From assembly GCA_934675625.1 (NCBI GenBank), contig CAKURH010000007.1:1-56081 (forward strand): a stretch of 56,081 nucleotides of DNA, read 5' to 3'. The DNA is from an uncultured Kiritimatiellota bacterium (GTDB lineage: Bacteria; Verrucomicrobiota; Kiritimatiellia; RFP12; UBA1067). Under the pieces are notes generated by a model. That model did no database searches, was not told where the DNA came from, and worked only from the letters and a program-made list of their open reading frames with translations. Made by a program: the position numbers and the translations under genes. Below are positions 42,345 to 50,390 of the stretch, piece by piece. Positions within the stretch are counted from its first letter, which is position 1, and every line of letters begins with the position of its first letter.

Positions 42345-45173
42345 TCAATCGGACGGCAGCGGCATCAGGCGGGCCGTGATGCGGCCCGGCGGGATTCCCG
42401 TGAGGGCCGCCACGGCCCGGCGGTAGGCGGCGAGCTGGCCGTCGTAACGTGCCGGGTGCGCCAGCGACGTCTTGAAGTCGACGATCTCCGCCCGCAGGTC
42501 GCCCGCCGCGTCCCGGAAGAACGTCACGCGGTCGAAGCGGCCCGAGACCCACTCGTCGTCCAGGCAGACCTCGAACGCCCGTTCGCGCCAGAGCGCGACG
42601 AACCCCGCCGGCTGCGGGAGCGCGTCCGTGAACGCGAGGCGCGCCGCCGCCGCATGGGCGTCCGTACCGCGCCGCAACGCGGCCGCGCGCCGTTCGGCGG
42701 ACGCGAACAGCGACCCGGCGGAGACGCCGTGGACGTAGCCGAGCGACGGCAGGCGCCGCGCGAGACGCTGCCGCGCCGCGCGCGCCACGGGCGCACGCAG
42801 CGGCGCCGGGGCCGTCACCGGCGCACGGCCGGACGTCGACGGCGCAAAGCGGAATTCGGGGTGCGCGAGATCGGCGAGGTCGGCGCTGCGGACGAGATCG
42901 GAGAACTTCAGCGCCGAACCGGCCGGATGGAGGACGAGCGTCATCGCGCGCTTCGCCCGCGTCAGCGCGACGTAATACGTGCAGAGCGCCTCCTGCTCGG
43001 CACGGGCCTTGCGCACGCAATACGCCGCCTCCAGCCCGCCCACGGCCTTCGCGACGCGCGCACCGGGATCGGGCAGGATCCAGCTCTCGCCGACGAGCGG
43101 GCCGTCCGACTCGGCCGTCAGCGACTCGTATTCGTAGAGCGGCAGGACGACATAGTCGAAGCCGAGGCCCTTTGAGCGGTGGATCGTCAGGATGCGCACC
43201 AGGCCCTTCTCGGCGACCGTACGCTTCTTCTTCGACTGGAGGAACGCCGGAAAGTCGGCGAGCCGCGTGCCGGCGGAAAGTCCCAGTTCGAACTCGGCCG
43301 CCGCACGCAGGAGATCCGTGAACCGCTCCTCCGTGAAGCGGCTCCACGCCCGATCGAACGCCGCCGGCAGGCACGCGCGCAGCTCCCGCAGGGTTCGGAC
43401 GAGGCCGCGCGTCGTGAAGGCGTGGGCCAGCTCGCGCGACACCTCCGCCGCCGGCGGCACGCCGTCCGGATACTTCGCCGCCGCGAGCGGCGTCATGCGG
43501 AAGTGCCGGTAGGCCATCGCGTCGCCCGGATGGTCCGCGAGCTGCACGAGGTCGAGAAAGCCCGCGAGCGCCGGCGTGTCGAGCACCGCCGACTCGCCCT
43601 CCCAGACGACGCCCTCGAACCCGGCGGCCTTCAGCCGATCCGCGAGGAACGCGCCGAACCGGTTTCCGCGCACGAGAATCGCGGCGGAGACCTCCCGCCG
43701 CCTCGGATCGTCCGCCCGCGCGCCGAGGTTCGCCGTCAGCGCCGTCAGGACCGGCTCGACGAAATCCTCCATCGTGCGGCCCGGCGCGTCCATCGTGCGG
43801 ACGAATCCCGCGACGGCGGGGCGCGCCGTCTCGTGTTCGGGACAGCTCCACGCGGGAAACTCATCCCGGATGCGCCCGCGCGCGAAGACGCGGTTGACGG
43901 CCTCGACGACCGCCGGGCCCGACCGATAGGTCTTCTTCAGCTCGCCGCGCGCGTCGGGCGGGCTGTTCGCCAGCAGGCCCTCGAAGATGCCGACGTCGCC
44001 GTTGCGCCAGCCGTAGATCGCCTGCTTGCGGTCGCCGACGACGAAGAGCGACTTCTCGCCATCCGACTGCCAGGCCTCGTCGATGAGGTTTCCGAGCGCC
44101 GACCACTGCTCGCGGCTCGTGTCCTGGAACTCGTCAAGCGCCCAGGCGCGGATCCGCGAATCGAGCCGGAACTCGAGCGCGAGGCGCGTCTCCGGCGGCA
44201 GGGCCTTCAGGAGGCGCGGCACGTCCTCGAAGACGAGCTTGCCCGCGCGGCGCACCCGGCGGTCGTATTCCCGCTCGAAAGCCGAGATGAGCGTGAAGAC
44301 GCCGCGCGCGAGTTCGAGCTTCATGCGGATGACGTAGCCGCAGACGCAGAGGAACGCCTCGCGGAGCGCGAGCGTCTGCTCGCGCGTCAGGCTGTAGGCG
44401 CGGCGCCTGAACGAGAACGAGAAGGCCTCGGACGTCCAGAGGCCGTCATCCGACAGGATCTTCTTCACGAGGCCCTTCGGCGTGCCGAAACGCCCCCGGA
44501 AGCCGCGCACCCAGTCCGTCAGGTCCCGCCAGTCGCCGTCCGCGCCGACCCGTTCCGCCAAGCGGTCCGCCGCCGCGCCGAGCTCGCGCGCCGTCACGTG
44601 GGCGAAAGCGGGGTCACGGCCCCAGATCGCCGTCGGGTCGCCCCAGGCGGACTTCTCGGGAAACGCCGTCACGCGCGCGTGCCAGGCCCTGATGAACGTG
44701 CGGTAGGACTCGACGAAGCTCCGCACGTCCTCGCGGTTCATCGCGAGCGCGAACGCCTCGACGAACGCCTTCTTGAGCGTCGCCTCCGTGCGGCGCAGGA
44801 TGGCGAACGAGACGGTCGCGCGTTCGCGCGCAGCCTCGAACTCGTCCATGAGCGTCAGCTCGCCGACGAGGCCGAGCTCCAGCGGGAACGCGCGGACGAT
44901 GCGCATGAGAAAGCTGTCGAGCGTGCCGATCTGCGAGAGGTGCTGCGTCGCAAGGACGCGCCGCAGGAGCCGCGCGTCTTCGGGCGACGTCTGCGCGCGT
45001 TCCGCCAAAAGCCCGACGAACCGCTCGAAGATCTCGCCGGCCGCCGCGCGCGAGAACGTGAGCGCGACGATCTCCTCCGGGCGGACGCCGTCGTGCAGAA
45101 GCGCGATCAGGCGCTCGCCGAGCGCCTGGGTCTTCCCCGTCCCTGCGGAGGCTTCGATGAACAGGTTCTTCAT
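42345..45173 (-). CDS. AddA/RecB-like ATP-dependent helicase-nuclease
   Basis: A 942-aa UvrD/RecB-family helicase with a C-terminal nuclease, acting on double-strand DNA ends in recombinational repair. IEASAGTGKTQALGERL is Walker A, DEFQDTS is motif II, VVGDRKQAIYGWRNGD motif III, and LTIHRSKGLGFDYVVLP motif V. The C-terminal nuclease motif reads SGRFDRV, EIVDFKTS, then QLAAYR, the RecB pattern. The usual partner (AddB or RecC-like) is not adjacent. TATAAT lies 8 nt before the ATG with no ribosome-binding site. Confidence 0.88.
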   Translation of the reverse strand: MKNLFIEASAGTGKTQALGERLIALLHDGVRPEEIVALTFSRAAAGEIFERFVGLLAERAQTSPEDARLLRRVLATQHLSQIGTLDSFLMRIVRAFPLELGLVGELTLMDEFEAARERATVSFAILRRTEATLKKAFVEAFALAMNREDVRSFVESYRTFIRAWHARVTAFPEKSAWGDPTAIWGRDPAFAHVTARELGAAADRLAERVGADGDWRDLTDWVRGFRGRFGTPKGLVKKILSDDGLWTSEAFSFSFRRRAYSLTREQTLALREAFLCVCGYVIRMKLELARGVFTLISAFEREYDRRVRRAGKLVFEDVPRLLKALPPETRLALEFRLDSRIRAWALDEFQDTSREQWSALGNLIDEAWQSDGEKSLFVVGDRKQAIYGWRNGDVGIFEGLLANSPPDARGELKKTYRSGPAVVEAVNRVFARGRIRDEFPAWSCPEHETARPAVAGFVRTMDAPGRTMEDFVEPVLTALTANLGARADDPRRREVSAAILVRGNRFGAFLADRLKAAGFEGVVWEGESAVLDTPALAGFLDLVQLADHPGDAMAYRHFRMTPLAAAKYPDGVPPAAEVSRELAHAFTTRGLVRTLRELRACLPAAFDRAWSRFTEERFTDLLRAAAEFELGLSAGTRLADFPAFLQSKKKRTVAEKGLVRILTIHRSKGLGFDYVVLPLYEYESLTAESDGPLVGESWILPDPGARVAKAVGGLEAAYCVRKARAEQEALCTYYVALTRAKRAMTLVLHPAGSALKFSDLVRSADLADLAHPEFRFAPSTSGRAPVTAPAPLRAPVARAARQRLARRLPSLGYVHGVSAGSLFASAERRAAALRRGTDAHAAAARLAFTDALPQPAGFVALWRERAFEVCLDDEWVSGRFDRVTFFRDAAGDLRAEIVDFKTSLAHPARYDGQLAAYRRAVAALTGIPPGRITARLMPLPSD

Positions 45174-45181
45174 GGCCCGCC

Positions 45182-45187
45182 ATTATA
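45182..45187 (-). promoter_or_regulatory. Leaderless-type -10 element of the helicase-nuclease gene
   Basis: TATAAT in TTTTTGATATAAT, 8 nt before the ATG at 45173, without a Shine-Dalgarno sequence. Confidence 0.55.
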
Positions 45188-45229
45188 TCAAAAACGGCCG
45201 AGCCCCGCCGCCGGTCAAGGCTTCAGCAT

Positions 45230-45725
45230 GGGCGAATCGCATTTTGGCCCGTCGGCCCGACAGCTCGCACGAACCGTCGCTCCGGGAGTCGCACCTGTCG
45301 CCACACGTCAGTCTATCAGGCATGACAAGCCATTCCCCTCGGCTGAATGCCTCTCATCAAGCGAGACCACCGAGGCGACAGGCGATCCCTGCGCTCCTCT
45401 CGCGCGACTGTCGGCTCCTCCGTGCCACAGGAGGCTTGCGCCGCCGCTTCGCAATACTCTGCGACCTCTGCGGCTCTGCGTGACAAAACCCGAATGTGAG
45501 GTGTCGTGCGCGCGGAGGGGCGGGAAGTGGCGCGAGTGAGGAGCGAGGGTTTGCTGGCGTCGGAGAGGTTACGCCCGCAGCCCGTGGTCTCGCCGAGGCA
45601 TGGCAGGCTGAAGCCGGCCGGTTGTCTTCGGCGAGAAGCGCAAACCTGAGCGACGAGACCGAGCGAGCAGCTTCCCGCTTCGAAGCGCGAGCTGTCGGGA
45701 CGACGGGACAAGATGCGATTCGCCC
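45230..45725. mobile_element. Candidate non-autonomous element with 39-bp terminal inverted repeats (MITE-like)
   Basis: Arm 45230-45268 (begins GGGCGAATCGCAT, ends CCCGACAGCTCGC) and the reverse complement of 45687-45725 agree at 36 of 39 positions. The 418-bp interior has no coding capacity. No target-site duplication is evident at the outer edges. It may be a MITE-like unit, a decayed insertion, or a large structured RNA stem. Confidence 0.5.
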
Positions 45726-45802
45726 GTAGCGAGACGTTCTGGCACACCCGACTGTCGTGCAGGGAGCGGGTTATCTTGCATGCTGGAGCCCTGCGCCGCC
45801 CG

Positions 45803-46990
45803 TCAGTAGTAGTTGACCGTGACCTGCTTGCGGTAGTTGTGCTCCAGCGCGGCGGTGAGCCGCTTGACGACCGAGCGCCGCAGCTCCAGGTCCTGCGGGA
45901 TGTTCGGGTCCTGGTGCGACTCGTTCACCTTCGTGCCGATGACGAACTCGATGCGGTCGTGCGCCATCATCCGCTCGAGGATGGCTTTCGCCGCCGCCGG
46001 CTCGTTGCGCGGGTCGCGCATCTCCTCCAGCGCCGTCGCCACGCGCGAGAGCGTGAGGATGCCCTCCGTCACGAGGCCGACGCCCGCGATCTGCCCGACC
46101 GGCGGCAGCCCGCCCGCGCGGCGCATGTCCGCGAGGTCGACCTTCACCCGCTTGCCGAGCTCGCGCTCGACGATGTTCGCCGTCGTGCCGCCGCAGATGA
46201 CCACGTGGTCGAAGCCGAGCTTCGCCTGACGCGCGTACTCGGCGTCATGCTCCCGGTAGAACGGCGGGCCGGAGAGGATGCGCATGACGCGCGGCCGCCG
46301 CAGGTAGATGACGACGCAGGTGATGTCGTCCTTGCAGCCGCCCGGCGTCAGCTGGAGCGCGCGGTTGGCGATCGAGGCCGCGAGCTCCTTCGCCGAGATG
46401 CCCGGGTCGAAGTGGATGAATTCGCGCGCGTGGCGAAGGACGCCCGAACGCCGCCAGCCGAACTTCATCTCCCTGTTCACGCCGAGCCCCGACTGCGTCA
46501 CGCCGTCGGAGCAGAGGATGATGCGGTCGCCCACGCGGAAGTCGGCCTCGCACTCGCGCACCTCGCGGTCCGGCCAGTGCACCGAGACGACCTGCTCGTC
46601 CCGGAGCGGCAGCACCTCCTCCGCCCCGCGCAGGTGGATGTAGCCGGGGTTCCCCATCTCGGTGATCTTCGCGCGGCCGCCGAGCCGGAAGTCGAAGAGC
46701 GAGAACGTCGCGTAGCCGATCTTGCGCACCTCGCAGACGGGCAGCGAGTCCATGATGATCTCCGCCGCCTCCAGCGTCGGGATGTTGGACTCCAGGAAGC
46801 GGATCGCCATCGACGTCGTCATCGTCGCGAGGACGTTCGCCTTCACGCCGCTGCCAAGGCCGTCCGAGAGCGCGCAGAGGTGGCGGTTCTCCTTCTCGAC
46901 CGTCAGGAAGCGCACGTCGTCGCCGCAGGCGGCCTGGCCCGTCTTCGTGTACTGCGCGGCCTCCATCTCGATGAAGAGGTCCCTATCCAT
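45803..46990 (-). CDS. SpoIIE-type PP2C serine phosphatase of the sensory hydrogenase operon
   Basis: A 395-aa phosphatase. ALSDGLGSGVKANVL holds the metal-binding Asp, then MGNPGYIHLRG, RIILCSDGVTQSGLG and KDDITCVVIYL follow in SpoIIE order. The C-terminal 150 residues (FDHVVICGGTTANIVERELG onward) form an extra domain often seen in hydrogenase-linked phosphatases. It overlaps the end of the hydrogenase gene by 8 nt, so its output is probably set by the hydrogenase sensor. The target phosphoprotein is unknown. Confidence 0.85.
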   Translation of the reverse strand: MDRDLFIEMEAAQYTKTGQAACGDDVRFLTVEKENRHLCALSDGLGSGVKANVLATMTTSMAIRFLESNIPTLEAAEIIMDSLPVCEVRKIGYATFSLFDFRLGGRAKITEMGNPGYIHLRGAEEVLPLRDEQVVSVHWPDREVRECEADFRVGDRIILCSDGVTQSGLGVNREMKFGWRRSGVLRHAREFIHFDPGISAKELAASIANRALQLTPGGCKDDITCVVIYLRRPRVMRILSGPPFYREHDAEYARQAKLGFDHVVICGGTTANIVERELGKRVKVDLADMRRAGGLPPVGQIAGVGLVTEGILTLSRVATALEEMRDPRNEPAAAKAILERMMAHDRIEFVIGTKVNESHQDPNIPQDLELRRSVVKRLTAALEHNYRKQVTVNYY

Positions 46991-48731
46991 TCAGGTAAGC
47001 CCCGTTGTCGGATTCCCGCAGACGCCGGCCCTCGGTCTGCGACTCGTAGGCCCCGGCGATCTCGTTGAGCATGATCTCCGTCTCGGCGATGTGCTCGCCA
47101 AAGAGCCGCGCGACCTGCTGCACCGTGAAGACGTTCTTCGCGATGACCTCGCGCGCCTTCGCGGCGATCTCCTCGCGGCGGCCCTCGTTCTGCGTGACGT
47201 CCTGCACGACCGCGCCGGCGAACTCGCCCTTCGCAATCGGGAAGACGCTCACGGTCACGACCCGCCCCTTCCACGGCTGGCGGTACTTGACGATCTCGCT
47301 GCCGTGCTCCAGCGCGCCGGCGAAGAGGTCGGCGAACTCGCCCATCAGCGCCGCGCACGCGATGCCCTCCAGGTTGCCGAGCGTCTCGAACAGCTCCGTC
47401 TCGCCGCACATCTCGGCGAAGACGCGGTTGCACTCGATGATCATGCCCTTGCCGTCCACGATGACGACGCCCGCCGGGATGTACTTGATGAGCGCGTTCG
47501 ACGTCCGCTGGAAGTTCTTCTTGAGGAACGTGTGGCACTGGGCCTCCTCGGCCTTGCCCGCGAGCAGCGCGCGCGCGAACGCGCGGCACGTCTCGTAGCC
47601 GCACGAGCCGCAGTTGAGCTCGTCGGCCTTCGAGTACTTGCCGACGCGCGCGAGGGCCTGCGCCATCGCCGTCTCGTCCGGCTCGTCCTCGCGGATCGCC
47701 GCCGCCGGATACGCTGCGACGCCGCAGTGCGTGAAGCAGCGCCCGGCGCTCGTCTGGAGCGGCGACGCGGCGTCCGTCGCGAAGAGCGTCGCGAGCGACC
47801 CGCCGTCCTTCGGCATGACAGGGCCGTTCACGCACCCGCCGGGGCAGGCGAGGACTTCGAGGAAGAGCTTGCGGCCACCCGGCGCGGCTCCGCCGCTGCG
47901 CAGCTCGCGCGGCAGGTCGCCGAGGACGCGGCGCAGGTTGTCGAGCCCCGAGACCGAGAGGTAGCGCACGTTCGCCCGGCCGTCGCGGAGCGTGTCGTTC
48001 ATGCCGCCCTCGACGGAGTAGAACCGCCCCTCCTCCGCCGGGCCGAGCGCGAGGTCGGCCTCCTCGTCCGTGACCGTGACGCCCTTCTCCTTCAGGATCT
48101 GCTCCAGCGCCGGGAAGACGCACGCGAGCGCGAGCCGGTCGGGATGCGCGTCGGCCTCGTTCTTCTTCGCCGCGCACGGCCCGAAGAAGACGACCTTCGC
48201 GTTCGCCCCGTACGCCTCCTTCAGGAGCCCCGCGTGCGCCCGCACGGGCGAGGGCAGCGGCGAGATGAACTTCGCGTAGCCGGGCAGGTACTTGCGGATC
48301 ATGTCGACGGCGGCCGGACACGCGCTGGAGATGACGAGCGGCGAACCGGTCTGGTCGAGGAGCCGCGAGACGTGCGCGCTCACCGACTCCGCGCCGTGCG
48401 CCGTCTCGCTCACGCCCGCGAAGCCGAGCTTCCGGATCGCGGCGGCGAGCCGACCGATCGTCACGCCCTTGAAGTAGCCCGCAAAACTCGGCGCGACCGA
48501 GGCGTAGAGTTTCGCGCCGGACGCCAAGAGCTCCTTCAGCCGCGCGAGGTCGCTGCGGATCTTCTTCGCGTGCGCGGGGCAGACCTTCACGCAGGCGCCG
48601 CACGCGACGCAGGCCTCCGGGATGACGGACGCCTTGCCGTTGACGATGCGAATCGCCTTGACGGGGCAGTGCCGGACGCACTTGTAGCAGTCCTGGCACT
48701 CGTTCTCGATGGTGTAGACGGGCGCGTTCAT
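46983..48731 (-). CDS. Sensory [FeFe]-hydrogenase with ferredoxin, Fe-S and PAS domains
   Basis: A 582-aa protein. Two [4Fe-4S] motifs lie at the N-terminus (CQDCYKCVRHCP, CVACGACVKVCP). The H-cluster cysteines are C138 in SSACP, C186 in FFGPCAAKK, and C296/C300 in ACPGGCVNGP. C374-C399 (CGSCGYETC) is a further cluster site, residues about 410-515 a PAS domain (IKYIPAGVVIVDGKGMIIE), then a helical tail. The motifs deviate from catalytic hydrogenases as in sensory group C enzymes. I start it at 48731 (MNAPVYTIEN), where ATGA overlaps the [2Fe-2S] gene. It likely senses H2 or redox state and passes it to the phosphatase. Confidence 0.88.
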   Translation of the reverse strand: MNAPVYTIENECQDCYKCVRHCPVKAIRIVNGKASVIPEACVACGACVKVCPAHAKKIRSDLARLKELLASGAKLYASVAPSFAGYFKGVTIGRLAAAIRKLGFAGVSETAHGAESVSAHVSRLLDQTGSPLVISSACPAAVDMIRKYLPGYAKFISPLPSPVRAHAGLLKEAYGANAKVVFFGPCAAKKNEADAHPDRLALACVFPALEQILKEKGVTVTDEEADLALGPAEEGRFYSVEGGMNDTLRDGRANVRYLSVSGLDNLRRVLGDLPRELRSGGAAPGGRKLFLEVLACPGGCVNGPVMPKDGGSLATLFATDAASPLQTSAGRCFTHCGVAAYPAAAIREDEPDETAMAQALARVGKYSKADELNCGSCGYETCRAFARALLAGKAEEAQCHTFLKKNFQRTSNALIKYIPAGVVIVDGKGMIIECNRVFAEMCGETELFETLGNLEGIACAALMGEFADLFAGALEHGSEIVKYRQPWKGRVVTVSVFPIAKGEFAGAVVQDVTQNEGRREEIAAKAREVIAKNVFTVQQVARLFGEHIAETEIMLNEIAGAYESQTEGRRLRESDNGAYLNG

Positions 48732-48976
48732 GGGAATGTCCGCTCCAGGATGTCCTTCATGACGCCCCGGTCGACGTTCGTGTACGTCTTGCCGTCCACG
48801 ATGACGACGGGCCCTTGCGCACAGTTGCCCGTGCAGAGCGACGCGCCGAGTTCGACGTCGACGTCGTCCCGGAGGCCGCGCGCCGCAAGGAACTCCTCGC
48901 AGAATGCGACGTTCTTCTCGTTCCCGCGCGCGAAGCAGCTGCTCCCCATGCAGATGGTGATTTTCGGTCTGGACAT
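48728..48976 (-). CDS. Thioredoxin-like [2Fe-2S] ferredoxin
   Basis: An 82-aa protein with C9, C14, C48 and C52 (CMGSSC, then LCTGNC), the NuoE/HydC-type thioredoxin-fold [2Fe-2S] pattern. It leads the hydrogenase operon and probably passes electrons to or from the sensor. AGGAGAGGATC precedes the ATG, and the promoter reads TTTGTTATACT (-10 at 49004-49009). Confidence 0.9.
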   Translation of the reverse strand: MSRPKITICMGSSCFARGNEKNVAFCEEFLAARGLRDDVDVELGASLCTGNCAQGPVVIVDGKTYTNVDRGVMKDILERTFP

Positions 48977-49073
48977 GATCCTCTCCTGTGGTGGTTAAAG
49001 GAGAGTATAACAAACCCGCGCCCATCATTCAAGACGGGCAAGGGACATTCAGCCGAATCGTCAGCCGCGAAGT

Positions 49074-50249
49074 TCAACCCACGGCGACCGAATCCAAATC
49101 AATCAGCGCGTCCGACCACAGGCGTTCGACAAAGTCCGCAACCGGAAGGATCTCAATGCCGTCGACCTGCCGCGCAACCGGCTCGCGGCAGACGATGACG
49201 CGATGCGCGAATGTGCCCTCCTCCGCGAGCGCCCGCAGCCCCGCGCAGTCCGGTCGCGCCACCGTGCAACCGCTCTTGGCCTCGATGGCCGTCGTCCCGA
49301 CGATGAAGTCGACCTCCGTGCCCGACGGCGTCCGCCAGCAGCTGACGGCGCCGTCCCGGATGCGGCTGTCGAGATACGCGCGAAGCTCGTGGTGAACCCA
49401 CGTCTCGAACAGGTGCCCGTACTCGCGCGTCCCCTCCTCGACAGGCCTGCGCCGCATCAGTCGCCGCGCAACGCCGGGATCGAAGAGATAGAACTTCGCC
49501 GTCTCCACGGTCTTCCGCTTCAGGCCACGCTTCCAGACCGGCACCTCGTCCGCCAGCATCGTCTCCTTGAGGATGCGAAAGTATTCCTGCACCGTGGAAC
49601 GCGGCACTTTCGCGTCGCGCGAGATTGCCGCGTAGTCGATCTGCTCGCCGTTGCTCAATGCCGCCACCTCCAGAAATCGCCCGAACGCCGGCAGGTTCCG
49701 CGTCGCCCCCTCGGCGATGATCTCCTGCCGCAGATACTCGTCGATGTAGTCCGCCAGATCCTCTTCCGGCTCGTCCGAGAACCAGACGGACGGCAGCAGT
49801 CCGTAGTTCACCGCGCGCGCAAGGGAAAACCGGTCTTTCAGTTCCGCCGCCGAGAACGGATGCAGCCGCTTGACGCGCGCACGTCCGCCAAGCAGGTTGA
49901 CGCCCTGACGCCGCAGCTTGCGCGCGCTCGATCCCGTCAGCAAAAAGCGGAAGCCTCGCCGCTCAATGAGGCGATGCACCTCGTCCAGCAGCTGCGGCAG
50001 CTTCTGTATCTCGTCAATTACCACGGGCTTGCCGTCCGCGCCGACTTCCTCGATGTATTCGGGGTGTTGCGCAAGGCGGAGATACGTCTCGGACGAAAGC
50101 AGGTCCAGCAGATGAGCGTCCCTGACCGTATGCTCGACCAGCCAGGACTTCCCGCACTGACGTGGGCCGAACAGGAAGACCGACTTGGTCTTCAGAATGC
50201 CGGCGATGTCAAGGAAACGTTCGACATTGATCTCTTTTTCTGCTTTCAT
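49074..50249 (-). CDS. AAA ATPase with DUF4143 domain (copy 3)
   Basis: A 391-aa member of the same family as copies 1 and 2. FLFGPRQCGKSWLVEH near residue 24 is Walker A, PVVIDEIQKLPQLLDEV Walker B, FLLTGSSARKL the sensor strand; the C-terminal part includes GTEVDFIVGTTAIEAKSG. TATAAT (50257-50262) lies 7 nt before the ATG. A 13-bp inverted repeat lies 64-98 bp upstream. Function unknown. Confidence 0.87.
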   Translation of the reverse strand: MKAEKEINVERFLDIAGILKTKSVFLFGPRQCGKSWLVEHTVRDAHLLDLLSSETYLRLAQHPEYIEEVGADGKPVVIDEIQKLPQLLDEVHRLIERRGFRFLLTGSSARKLRRQGVNLLGGRARVKRLHPFSAAELKDRFSLARAVNYGLLPSVWFSDEPEEDLADYIDEYLRQEIIAEGATRNLPAFGRFLEVAALSNGEQIDYAAISRDAKVPRSTVQEYFRILKETMLADEVPVWKRGLKRKTVETAKFYLFDPGVARRLMRRRPVEEGTREYGHLFETWVHHELRAYLDSRIRDGAVSCWRTPSGTEVDFIVGTTAIEAKSGCTVARPDCAGLRALAEEGTFAHRVIVCREPVARQVDGIEILPVADFVERLWSDALIDLDSVAVG

Positions 50250-50256
50250 GCGCGAA

Positions 50257-50262
50257 ATTATA
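50257..50262 (-). promoter_or_regulatory. Leaderless-type -10 element of ATPase copy 3
   Basis: TATAAT in ATCTGATATAAT, 7 nt before the ATG, no ribosome-binding site. Confidence 0.55.
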
Positions 50263-50312
50263 TCAGATTTCGCACATCAGAGTCAAAATCGCCGACGGTT
50301 TCGGCATTTTTA

Positions 50313-50347
50313 GACCAAATTCGCCAACTCCGTCGGCGAATTTGGTC
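50313..50347. promoter_or_regulatory. 13-bp perfect inverted repeat upstream of ATPase copy 3
   Basis: GACCAAATTCGCC and GGCGAATTTGGTC flank a 9-nt loop. It lies between the GH27 stop and the ATPase promoter; a T-run is lacking, so it is more likely an operator or structured repeat than a terminator. Confidence 0.5.
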
Positions 50348-50390
50348 AATCAGACACTGTTTACCCAATTGCTGAGGATTTGCGGCCGCT

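Larger units (their letters stand above)
45174..45802. other. 629-bp gene-free interval
   Basis: No supported gene. It holds the leaderless -10 of the helicase (45182-45187), the 496-bp inverted-repeat element (45230-45725) and degenerate CTCTGCG/CCTCCGTGCC repeats near 45415-45482. Short ORFs in several frames look like random GC-rich frames. Confidence 0.7.

Noticed and set aside
45496..45729. Short ORFs inside the inverted-repeat element
   Set aside because: No ribosome-binding site, no recognisable protein features; they end inside the terminal repeat.
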